From Symbiodinium natans (taxonomy: Eukaryota > Sar > Dinophyceae > Suessiales > Symbiodiniaceae), in assembly GCA_905221605.1 (NCBI GenBank), contig CAJNDS010000251.1, positions 146,235 through 181,234 on the forward strand: 35,000 nt of DNA. Reading direction: 5' to 3'. The notes below the pieces were generated by a model that was given only the letters and a program-made list of their open reading frames with translations, was not told the DNA's origin and ran no database searches. Shown here in pieces: positions 27,134 to 35,000 of this stretch; the stretch's first letter is position 1; every line of letters starts with the position of its first letter. A program made the position numbers and the translations under genes.

Positions 27134-27391
27134 CTCAACCATTTCCTAGGCAAAGGAAGCAAAAAAAAACACGAGAGCCTGCAAAGTGAACGCGGCGTGA
27201 CTGAAGGGTCACTGAAGGGTCTTAAACTCTTGAACTATCAGCCAAGCATCTTGAACACTGCCCTGTCAATGCCCTTCACAGGATCGATGCCTGTTTTTCG
27301 GTGCTGTGGTCAGATCCTCTCAGGCCTCCCCTCTGCACTGTCCCCCCACGACGCCTTGCGAGCCGCAGAACTTCTCAAAACCAGCTCGGAC

Positions 27392-27459
27392 CTGCAACTT
27401 CGTCACGATGAAACACAGGAACCACTCCTCTCTCAATGTCTGCTGACCGGTGTAGAGAG
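27392..27459 (-). CDS. Region E exon
   Basis: LYTGQQTLREEWFLCFIVTK between acceptor gtggagcttag and GTCCGA. Confidence 0.48.
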
Positions 27460-27556
27460 CTAAGCTCCACAAGCCTGCGGCTCAAGCACGTCGTTTTTCA
27501 CGGAGCTCTTCATGTAGAAAGGCAAGATCTCCTGCGTTGACCATCTACAGCCTGCG

Positions 27557-27726
27557 TCAGCCTGTCCACCTGTCTCGGAGCATGCGTCGCATTTCATGCA
27601 CATGAACTCTTCTGAGGGATGTAGGCGAAGAAGCCCCAAGGTCCTCCAAAGTCAGGGTGCCGGAGCCATCATAGTCCCAGGCTTCGAAAAGCCCATCCAG
27701 GAGTTCCTTCCATGCTGGGGCATAAA
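27557..27726 (-). CDS. Region E exon, EF-hand
   Basis: After acceptor acgcttttaag: WKELLDGLFEAWDYDGSGTL then TLEDLG. The loop D-Y-D-G-S-G-T-L-T-L-E-D has the calcium-binding positions of a canonical EF-hand (D1, D3, S5, T7, T9, D12; an aspartate replaces the usual glutamate at 12). The frame reads on to a stop at 27557. A second frame at the 3' side (EEFMCMKCDACSETG) may belong to another exon. Confidence 0.6.
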
Positions 27727-27825
27727 CTTAAAAGCGTCGTGCACCAACTGTGCATTGTGCTGGACGCACTTCCCTTGTAAGAATGAGAATATCCGGAATC
27801 AACAACGGAAATCCCAACCTCAAAC

Positions 27826-27935
27826 CCAATCCAGCTCTGCTGTCGCGACGTGCCTCCCGGTTCTTCTCCTCCACCACAGCCTTCCGCTGATCTTCGAAGG
27901 TCGTCTTCTTCTTCTCAGCCGCAGGACAGAGAAAG
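27826..27935 (-). CDS. Region E exon, charged helix
   Basis: Acceptor cgagcctcag and donor GTTTGA. AEKKKTTFEDQRKAVVEEKN then REARRDSRAGL. Probably a coiled or charged helical segment. Confidence 0.55.
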
Positions 27936-27989
27936 CTGAGGCTCGGAAGCTTCGGTGCAAAGGCTCCTTGCTTGTGCACTGTGTCACCT

Positions 27990-28065
27990 CGCACCACCAC
28001 CACCACCACCACCACCACCAGAACCACCAGAACCACCACGAGAACCACCACCACCACCACCGCGG
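27990..28065 (+). repeat. (CAC)n microsatellite in an intron
   Basis: CAC/ACC units interrupted by AGAACCACC, in the 200-nt intron 27936-28135. Confidence 0.9.
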
Positions 28066-28135
28066 TCACTGCCAACAACATTGTCAAACCCGACCTATTG
28101 CTTTGGAACCCCTGCCAAATTCCCCATCACGACAC

Positions 28136-28293
28136 CCATGAACAAGCCCTGCCTCGACCTTGGCCTTCTTCGCTGCCGGCTCTGCCATGGGTCGGCGATC
28201 CTCGATACCGATCTGGCCCAGGGCTTGTTTCTTTGATAGCTTTGCAGCATCTAGCTGAAGACCATGCATCGCTAAGATCGCGCCAGAGCTCAT
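28136..28293 (-). CDS. Region E exon, possible N-terminus
   Basis: From ATG at 28291-28293: MSSGAILAMHGLQLDAAKLS, then EPAAKKAKVEAG before donor GTGTCG. AAKKAKVE resembles a nuclear localisation signal. The start is a choice: the frame is also open upstream. Confidence 0.52.
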
Positions 28294-28320
28294 TCTTGGG
28301 TCCAAGAACGGAAGTCTAGT

Positions 28321-28497
28321 GGCTGCTGTTGTGGTTGCTGTGGTTGTTGTGGTTGTTGCGGTTGTTGCGGTTGTTGTGGTTGCTGTGGTTGCTATGGTTG
28401 TTGTGGTTGCTGTGGTTGTTGTGGTTGTTGTGGTTGTTGCGGTTGTTGCGGTTGTTGTGATTGCTGTGGTTGCTGTGGTTGCTGTGGTTGTTGCTGT
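28321..28497 (+). repeat. GTTGYGGTT-type 9-bp minisatellite
   Basis: About 20 units of nine bases. On the - strand one frame is QQP-repeat but is broken by TAG; another is a Thr/Ala repeat that stays open into the following exon. Confidence 0.92.
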
Positions 28498-28917
28498 GCT
28501 GTAGTTGGCATGGCGAAGGGATTGTGATGGTGGCGGTGGCGCTGGTGAAGGGCAGCGAACGGCGGACGCGCTAATCGCCTGGACTCAGGCAGGAATGGGC
28601 CCCTTGCAGAGGTGGGAGGAGTCCTGTTGGTGATGCTGTCGTTGTCGACGACTACACATGTTCGTCGTTTCTGTTGATTGATAACTCGTTGGCTTGTTCG
28701 TGGGTGTTGTTTCTGGTTGTCTTTCTGTTTGTTTGCGGTTTGCTCCCCACATCTCTCTGTGGGGTTCTGGCTTTTCTGGCGCCGCGCGCACCACTCTGCA
28801 CACGTTTCGGGGCGATGTCGGTTTCAAGGGCGGTTCGGTGACCCGGCTCTCTTTAGAGGGGTAGAGAGGCTCCGGAGCTTTCTTTGAAGGCAAGCTTTGG
28901 AGGTACTTCTGCACGTT

Positions 28918-29029
28918 TCATCCTGGTTTCCAGCCAAGCATTTCGAAATCAATGTCATGTAAGCATTGCAGGGACATCATGACTGTGCTGTGCAGTGCCT
29001 TCCTAAAGCTTATGGAGTTCGGCCAGCGG
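28918..29029 (-). CDS. Region E exon
   Basis: Strong acceptor (a run of eight T, then atcctag). RWPNSISFRKALHSTVMMSL, then HDIDFEMLGWKPG and TGA. After the stop the same frame continues open to 28585 (VQKYLQSLPSKKAPEPLYPS). Confidence 0.52.
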
Positions 29030-29403
29030 CTAGGATAAAAAAAATGTCGTGTACAGAGAGCCATGTAGCGCCCATCCTCAGAAGCTATGCCACTATGGCA
29101 TAGGGATAGAATGCTTTTCAAGCGCTCCGTTTGCCTCGAAGCACTTCTTCCTTCCTCGTGTAATGCGAGATTCGTCTAGCGCGCCCAAAATCAATGAGTT
29201 GGTTTGTTGCAGTTGTAGTTCTTGTCTTCTTTCTTGCCGCCCATCCTGACCAAATCTCAGGCGCGAACAGCCTCAGGGTGCGGAAAGCGCCACGCTAGCA
29301 CAGCAGCATCTCTGAGCCAGAACGTCCCATATCAGGCACAAGTCCAACACAATGAAGGCTCAAACTTTCCCTAAGACGTGATCTGACATGTGACATGGTG
29401 TTC

Positions 29404-29586
29404 TCAAGATGAAGCAGTCTCTGTCAGTCGCTGGACCTGACACTGCAAAGGCTCTGTCCCGGCCTTCTGCTCGCATATCTGGAGCACTTGTCTCGCTTTC
29501 TGCACATCCTGCATCAATGCATTGTTGTTTGCTGTAACCTTCTTTCCATTTCGCATCGGCAACGCGGGAGGCTCAGCTTCGGGCAT
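29404..29586 (-). CDS. Region E exon, helical
   Basis: Acceptor agcataaag. MPEAEPPALPMRNGKK, then MQDVQKARQVLQICEQKAGT and a stop at 29404. A GTTACA after NGKK could be an alternative donor. Confidence 0.55.
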   Translation of the reverse strand: MPEAEPPALPMRNGKKVTANNNALMQDVQKARQVLQICEQKAGTEPLQCQVQRLTETASS

Positions 29587-29935
29587 CTTTATGCTTTTCG
29601 GCTGGACCGAAGTTGCCCTCAATTCACGAGAAGCTCAAAAGCAGTGCACACGGTGCAAACTCATGGAAAAGCTGCTCTGCCCCCCCTTTCTGCTGAGCAC
29701 TGCGCCTGTATCATCCTCTTCGCAAAGGACGCGGCGCTCACGAAGTTCTCGTTCTGGACGGAATGGCCGCACCGTTCAAGCTTCAAGATGCAAGTGCTTC
29801 AGGGTATCAAGGGTGCTTTTTTAACTCCCTTGTGCTTCAGCAAGCCAGCTTCCTCCAACGCTCCCGGCAGATCCTACTTCAGCCTCGGGCCATGGACCCC
29901 GCATGTCCCAAATATGACCCCATCCCGCCACAGAC

Positions 29936-30018
29936 CTTGAAGGCGATGCCCATGGCCGTCTTTAGGGTTAGGAACTGGTGGAACTGCTGCAGCTTGCCTG
30001 GCGCAGAGCCCCACTCAG
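29936..30018 (-). CDS. Region E exon
   Basis: Acceptor gcctgcgcag and donor GTCTGT. EWGSAPGKLQQFHQFLTLKT then AMGIAFK. Another possible exon at about 29640-29753 reads RELRERRVLCEEDDTGAVLS. Confidence 0.58.
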
Positions 30019-30378
30019 CTGCGCAGGCCGGGTCGCAAGCAAGCCAGAAGGGCAGCAGGTGAGGTAGGCGTTGAGCTCGATCTGTCTCGCAGCCTCCCGG
30101 CAGCAGTCCCGTACACGCACTGTAAATGATCCATGGGCACAAGGCACAAGACCGCCTTGTCGGGAGTCAGCTTTTTGCTAGTCACCTGAAAGCCGGCTCA
30201 ACAAGATCCTCAACTTCAAGGATTTGAATCAATTCGCGGCAGCAGATCTGAGCAGAGCACCTGTAGTCTTGCAAAGGTCACGTACTCTCTGCACATCTCA
30301 ATCCTTGGTCAGCCGGGATGAAAAAATCCAAGAAAAACGCTGTGGTTCCGGCGTCTCTTTTTCCTTCTGCACCCTGAA

Positions 30379-30432
30379 TCACTTGGCCCGCAGCATGTCC
30401 GTGAGCTGTCGCTCTTCGTTGGCATCGTTGGC
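30379..30432 (-). CDS. Region F terminal exon
   Basis: ANDANEERQLTDMLRAK followed by TGA, after acceptor cccatgtctcag. Same length (54 nt) as the X1 terminal exon at 18763. Confidence 0.55.
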   Translation of the reverse strand, partial: ANDANEERQLTDMLRAK

Positions 30433-30756
30433 CTGAGACATGGGCGAACCAGCTCAAATAGCCAGCCGCTCACAGCAGCGATTTTGCCAAATCTTGCCAA
30501 GCCACCACCGAGAGTGGGATGGACTGCAGAGCGCTTCGGAAGACCGATAGAGCCTCATTGGTGCAGGGGTTTGAGTTTGTGAGGGAGCTAAGACAGACTG
30601 CAGAATGCTTCACTACCCTGTGGTACCGCGCTCATCACGCACCAGTCAGGCGGTCAGGTGGCAAGTTCAGGCTGTTGTCGCTTTCTCAACTTTGACATTG
30701 TGCTGGATTTATGATGATTTACGGCTGCTGTCAGTGCCCGGCGTCACTAAACTTGC

Positions 30757-30802
30757 CCGCGGAGGTCATCTTGTGGGCCTCCTTGACCCTTTCCAGGATC
30801 AC
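30757..30802 (-). CDS. Region F exon, juxtamembrane
   Basis: Acceptor aactttggcag; GC donor (gcaagt). VILERVKEAHKMTSAG. It follows the membrane exon in phase 0 if a 51-nt GC-AG intron is removed. Confidence 0.55.
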
Positions 30803-30853
30803 CTGCCAAAGTTCTGCTCACGGGTGTCCTTCTGCTAAACATCTGCCGAAGGC

Positions 30854-30915
30854 CCAGAACACCGAGAACAAAAAGGCCGCAACGGCCCCCGTCACTGCCC
30901 AAGGGACAGCAGTGC
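30854..30915 (-). CDS. Region F exon, transmembrane helix
   Basis: Acceptor tttaccccacag. TAVPWAVTGAVAAFLFSVFW. The frame stays open to CLAEGHP and a stop, so a longer version without the 51-nt intron is possible. Confidence 0.6.
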
Positions 30916-31341
30916 CTGTGGGGTAAAGAGCACCATCGGAGCAATCCTGAGATGACAGCTTCGGATGTTGCGGAACCTTGAATAAAGGGCTTTGCTCGAA
31001 GAGAGGGCCCTACAGCCCACCGTCGCACGCAGGCATTCGCAGGCACGCACGCAGGCATTAAGGCCGGCGGGCAGGCAGGCTCGTACGCCCTCACGCAAAC
31101 AAGAGTAGATCTGTGTTGGCTTGTCGATCCCTGTCGACTTGAACAACTCTCGACTCTTTCAACAGTTGTCTCTGTTCACCTTTTCTCCTAGGAGCCCGGC
31201 TCCCTGGACTTCAGGCTACCCTCGGAAAGTAGAGGCCAGTGGATCGACGCCATCTGAGCACGATGCGCAGGCTAAAGCGGCTGGGGGCCTGCATTCCAGC
31301 CTCTATGTGAACCTACCCGGTGCACACTGGATCGTGACAAG

Positions 31342-31571
31342 CTACATCAGCACAAGCATGGCCATCCTGGTGTGCAAAATGCTCACTTTTATGGCTCTTT
31401 GGAGCAACCCTCTTCGTGGTTCATGCTTGGTCCGCCACTTGCGGCAGGCCAGGCAACGATGTACACGCAGCCTGCAGCTCAAACGGATCCAAAGTCCAGC
31501 ACAGCAAAGGACAAAAAAAACAACACCAAGCACCCCCCCAATAAAAACCAAAGCACAACCCCCAGCGAATG
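31342..31571 (-). CDS. Region F exon candidate, transmembrane helix with basic Cys-rich tail
   Basis: Acceptor aggcattgccag. ALVFIGGVLGVVFFVLCCAG, then LSCRLRVHRCLACRKWRTKH, stop at 31342. The layout (helix then basic tail) repeats that of X1. The poly-T tract within the helix lowers confidence. Confidence 0.42.
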
Positions 31572-32649
31572 CTGGCAATGCCTGTATATTCCACCTTGGA
31601 AGCTGAGATCAGGGCCCAGTAAGCTTGCTTGAAAATGGGCTCCAAAGGCTCTGCCTTGGTAAAATTCCATCAGGTGGGGCTCAGGGGGCCGGGGGTGGCG
31701 TGCGAAATCTTCAGCCATCCAAACAAGCCAGCGAACCAAACCGTTTAGGCCCGACTCTCCAGACGCGAAATTACATCCTCGTAAACGTAAAGATGCCCGC
31801 ACGGGCCCCCCTCCAATTCCCCGTCAGGGCCCTTCGGAGGGCACCCCCGTCAAGCTTTTGGGGGGATGCCCTCCTGGGGTTGACAAGGATTGCGCGCCAA
31901 GAAGAACATGCAGGGCAAGGAATGCAAGGAGAGCAAGAATCCTTTCAACCCCGAAGCCCTAAAGAAATCGAATTTGGATGCACCGGAGGTGGGCATAACT
32001 GAGCTGTTGTAATAAGGGAGCCTAGGGGGTTCCATGGGGGCTTGGGTTGAGGGCAAGCAGTCTGAAAATAGTCTCATGGGCCTTCTTTGAAATCTTAATT
32101 TTGGGCTCGACGAGCTGAGATCTCAAACGTTCCTGACTTCCCGGGCTGCAAGGCTTCGGAAATGAGTGAAGTTCTGCCCGTGTGCATTCAACCTCAACAC
32201 ATACGACGAGCCCGCCGCCCACGATCAGCCAAATAGGGCTAACCCGCATGTCGGGCTTCCCTGCCCCCCCAACTGGCAAACACGGGGCCGCATAGCGTTT
32301 TTAAGCCTTTATGATGGGCTAGGCACCTACACGTACCGCCTCCGGCATCTTCCCACAAAGGCCGCCATAAAGGCTTTCGGGCTTCGGGCTTGGGGTTTAG
32401 GGTTTGCTGTACAATGGCGTTTAGGCTGAAGAAAATTGTTCACAGAGAGTCAGCGAGTGCATCGTGCGCGATATCCAACACTGTACGGCTGAAAAAAGCA
32501 GGTGGTTGGGAGCAAACGCAATGCTCGCACTGTGGATTTGGAAAGGCTCCATATAGTTTTGAGGGAATGTCTACTGAAGGCGTTACATGCTTTGAAGCAA
32601 GCCTGCACTGATTATGAAAGAGCGGGCGGTTGGGGAGGGGGAGGGGCCA

Positions 32650-32925
32650 TTTGCAAGTTATCTCTTTCGTTCTTCTGTATTTCTTCATTTTCTTGCGCTC
32701 TTTATGTATTTCCGCTCTGTATTTCTTTCTTTCGTTCCGTCCTTCTGTCCTTCAATCTCTATCTTACTCTCCCTCCTTCTTTCTGCATGTATGTCTTTAC
32801 TTCTTTCTTTCATGCTTTCTTTTCGTTTTGCATTTGCTTGGTTCTTGCTTTCTTCCTCTCTTTCCTCTCTTCTTGCCGATTCCCGGGCCCGACATTTCCT
32901 CCCTCGCCTTCTTTCTCTGCCATAT
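32650..32925 (+). repeat. Degenerate (TTTC/TTCC) pyrimidine-rich tract
   Basis: About 275 bp dominated by CTTTC/TTCTT. The long hydrophobic + strand frames (FLSF repeats) are composition artefacts. Confidence 0.8.
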
Positions 32926-32926
32926 A

Positions 32927-33222
32927 TTAACGGTCTAAATTAATTTGAATCCTTGATGGCTTTTGAACTTGAGGGCCCAGAGGACATGCTTCTGGTCGCA
33001 TGCCAGCGAGCGCTTCTCTACTGCAGACCTCCGTTGCAGCCAGCATGTTCTCGGCGGCTCGACATGTCGCCAGGGAGGTGCACTCAATGCCCAGACTCAG
33101 TGGAGATGCTATCACAAGCGCTTCCCATGCCAATGCCGGCCGTATGCACTTTCCAAAAGGGCCGTCTCCCGGATCATCGTTTTCAAGAAAGGCTGCGTGG
33201 GCGGCAGTCGGATACTCAACTC
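32927..33222 (-). CDS. Gene G exon
   Basis: Acceptor gacgggtcag followed by G. VEYPTAAHAAFLENDDPGDG, then PALAWEALVIASPLSLGIEC and ATCRAAENMLAATEVCSREA. The frame is open to 32927; the real donor is probably a GC near 33035 or later. Function not recognised. Confidence 0.58.
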
Positions 33223-33393
33223 CTGACCCGTCCCTTCAACTCTGCTACGGTTCCGTATGGATGCGATTGCCACCGAATGGAAACTCCAAGCCGGCCCTGT
33301 AGCCGAGACAGAAATGCAGCACGTTAACAATTGCAGCCTGCAACCAATTCCAGCAAGCATCCACCTTGTACCTCCATTTCTCATCAGATTCGC

Positions 33394-33608
33394 TCAGCCG
33401 CAGGCGTTGATCAAGCCGAGCCGCCGCTTCAGCAAGCCGAGTGCCTTGCGACGATTTACAGCTCGGCCAAAAGTACACCTAAGCAACTGTAGTTGCTCGG
33501 CACGATACGACGGCATTTGTGTGCTCTCAGAACTCTCGAACTCATGCTCCCAATGCAGCCTCCTCGAAGTCGCCAGCTGCGACAAGGTCGGCAGGGAGCC
33601 GACGCTTT
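33394..33608 (-). CDS. Gene G exon
   Basis: Acceptor aagtggctcag. SVGSLPTLSQLATSRRLHWE, then MPSYRAEQLQLLR. It continues to a stop at 33394 (RRKALGLLKRRLGLINACG). Alternatively it ends at GTGTAC, and another exon (TRLAEAAARLDQRLRLSESD, ending at GTACAA) follows. Confidence 0.52.
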
Positions 33609-33975
33609 CTGAGCCACTTGGCCTGTGGGCTCGTTGGTTCAAATATGTTCAAATTGGGCCTTTGGAAGCTCTCCGCACCATCTTTGGCAGCAAAACTGAG
33701 GGGCAGTTCAGGGCATTGTGAGTGTATTCTAGCCCGACGGAATGAGATCCAGCAAGGAGGCTTTGCACACCACCCCTGATGGCTTCAGCCCCACTGAAGC
33801 AAAGTTGGCCTGGCAGCTCTCGCCCAGGGTAAGATTCACACCACGATCCTGATCATCTGTCACCACAACCGCTCTCAGGGATTCTTAATGTGGGAAGATC
33901 AGCTGATGACTTTCAGGGACTTGGGCTGTCAGCATCCTTCTTTGAGCACATCGTGAGCATCCTTTCATGACTAAC

Positions 33976-34128
33976 CGCGACTCTCGATGGTTCGGAGCAC
34001 TCTTCAACTTGTTGGCTAAACATGCGCGCACTAGCTCGGCCGAGTGGAAGCTCGCCTCCTCCTGCACCTCGTTGGACGCAGGCAGCAGTCCGCCCAGGTC
34101 TCCGAGGTCCAGGTCCCCTGTCAAGCTG
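33976..34128 (-). CDS. Gene G exon
   Basis: Acceptor caactgcag and donor GTTAGT. GDLDLGDLGGLLPASNEVQE, then SFHSAELVRACLANKLKSAP. A second open frame is Arg/Gly-rich and less likely. Confidence 0.55.
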
Positions 34129-34170
34129 CTGCAGTTGCAGACTCTGATGGCTAAAGTGGCTACAGCAATC

Positions 34171-34560
34171 ATCAGCAATCATCAGCAATCATCAGCAATC
34201 ATCAGCAATCATCAGCAATCATCAGCAACCATCAGCAACCATCAGCAATCATCAGCAATCATCAGCAATCATCAGCAATCATCAGCAATCATCAGCAATC
34301 ATCAGCAATCATCAGCAATCATCAGCAATCATCAGCAATCATCAGCAATCATCAGCAATCATCAGCAATCATCAGCAATCATCAGCAACCATCAGCAACC
34401 ATCAGCAATCATCAGCAATCATCAGCAATCATCAGCAATCATCAGCAATCATCAGCAACCATCAGCAACCATCAGCAATCATCAGCAATCATCAGCAATC
34501 ATCAGCAATCATCAGCAATCATCAGCAATCATCAGCAATCATCAGCAATCATCAGCAATC
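34171..34560 (+). repeat. Perfect-register decamer array, 39 x ATCAGCAATC
   Basis: 390 bp with no insertion or deletion. The only variant, ATCAGCAACC, occurs as adjacent pairs at 34221-34240, 34381-34400 and 34451-34470. It lies in the gene G intron between 34129 and 34673. The 272-aa + strand frame is its translation. Confidence 0.98.
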
Positions 34561-34673
34561 CTACTGCTTGCTGCATGGTCTTGTCCGACCTGCCATTGCA
34601 GTGCACCCCTGTCAGGATGCCAGGCTGTTTGCCACCTGAAACCTAGCCTGAAAGCTCACAAAGCTCAAGCTAC

Positions 34674-34824
34674 CTCCCCAGTCGCCGCCGCCCATGTCTG
34701 CACCCAGGTCCAGCGTCGCCTCCTTTTCACGGACTTGGCTTGCAGATGCTTGCAGGGTGTGCGCATCGGCAAGCTTTTGAATTAAAGTTTGCAAAAGTTG
34801 TTGGCACAATGAACTGATCATCTT
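34674..34824 (-). CDS. Gene G exon
   Basis: Acceptor cttcgccttgtag and donor GTAGCT. KMISSLCQQLLQTLIQKLAD, then SASQVREKEATLDLGADMGG. Helical, charged. The gene continues to the right of the window. Confidence 0.6.
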
Positions 34825-35000
34825 CTACAAGGCGAAGTGGCCATCGTTCGCACAAGGCTCAGGGTCTCCTCCTCTCCCCACGCACCTCCACCCAAGGCCT
34901 CTGTGTCCTGCTGCGGCTTACAAGCCGATGTGCAATGGAATCGGCACTCCGGCTTCTCACGACCTACCCTCACGTTCTTGCACAACTACTCGCTTCTGTA

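Larger units (their letters stand above)
30916..32926. other. Sparse stretch, mostly unassigned
   Basis: Apart from the membrane exon candidate at 31342-31571 I see no well-supported exon. It holds GCAGGCA repeats (31020-31080), an inverted repeat (32303-32313 with 32366-32376), a - strand frame at 32022-32249 (SPIWLIVGGGLVVCVEVECT), and a pyrimidine-rich tract from about 32650. Confidence 0.45.

Noticed and set aside
27596-28141. 181-aa + strand frame with a His run
   Set aside because: Antisense to the EF-hand exon and the charged-helix exon; the His run comes from the CAC microsatellite.
32502-32943. Phe/Ser/Leu-rich + strand frames resembling a membrane protein
   Set aside because: Product of the TTTC pyrimidine tract; open in all three frames.
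33967-34785. 272-aa + strand open frame with SAIISNHQQS repeats
   Set aside because: A 10-bp perfect repeat without stops must give a long frame. The flanking coding evidence is on the - strand.
1-35000. tRNA, rRNA and snRNA genes
   Set aside because: No tRNA box A/B pairs or conserved rRNA words were noticed; a covariance-model scan would be needed to exclude small RNAs.

Overview
This window reads as nuclear DNA of a dinoflagellate, most likely a Symbiodiniaceae-type genome. That is an inference from several traits seen together: TTTAGGG-type telomeric repeats inside the sequence, about 50% GC with sharply contrasting repeat islands, short exons (about 45-260 nt) in repeat-filled introns, splice donors mixing GT, GC and a possible GA, and every recognisable exon on one strand. 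I see no bacterial genes, operons, rRNA, tRNA or CRISPR. Nearly all long open frames on the + strand are antisense shadows or microsatellite translations. Real coding sequence shows up as exons on the - strand with a pyrimidine tract and AG before them, a donor after them, and often reading phases that join exactly to the next exon.

All genes are therefore read from high to low coordinates. Gene G (about 34.8-32.9 kb) is a soluble protein of unknown function. Region F (31.6-30.4 kb) holds two single-pass membrane exons and a short terminal exon. Region E (30.0-26.9 kb) has small exons, including one EF-hand and one basic, nuclear-localisation-like stretch. Gene D (26.6-23.97 kb) starts with a helix-hairpin-helix-like segment, continues through a transmembrane exon and an acidic tail, and ends at 23967. 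Gene C (23.8-22.5 kb) carries two CxxC pairs and a 63-nt intron. Gene X2 (21.5-21.1 kb) and gene X1 (20.4-18.8 kb) are single-pass membrane proteins. None of C-G, X1 and X2 could be assigned a confident family.

The left half, 17.3 kb to the window edge, is the best understood part. It holds two consecutive polycystin-type (PKD2-like TRP) cation-channel units. Unit A (17255-6504) has a pre-S1 helix, S1, the extracellular TOP domain, further membrane segments, S5, a pore region with the LLFG...DFSD motif, and S6. Unit B (5870 to below 268) starts again with S1 and TOP, and runs off the left edge before its pore. They are either tandem genes or one protein with two channel units.

The introns hold most of the unusual DNA: a 1.1-kb fold-back array of nested palindromes (8811-9890); an A+T-rich degenerate repeat with a higher-order duplication (9891-10740), the two together bracketed by inverted copies of a poly-G/(TA)n element; a telomeric repeat inside a 79-nt intron; a 39-copy perfect decamer array (34171-34560); and a long TAC/CCACTA microsatellite (about 25.93-26.18 kb). 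All exon borders were read by eye and should be treated as models.
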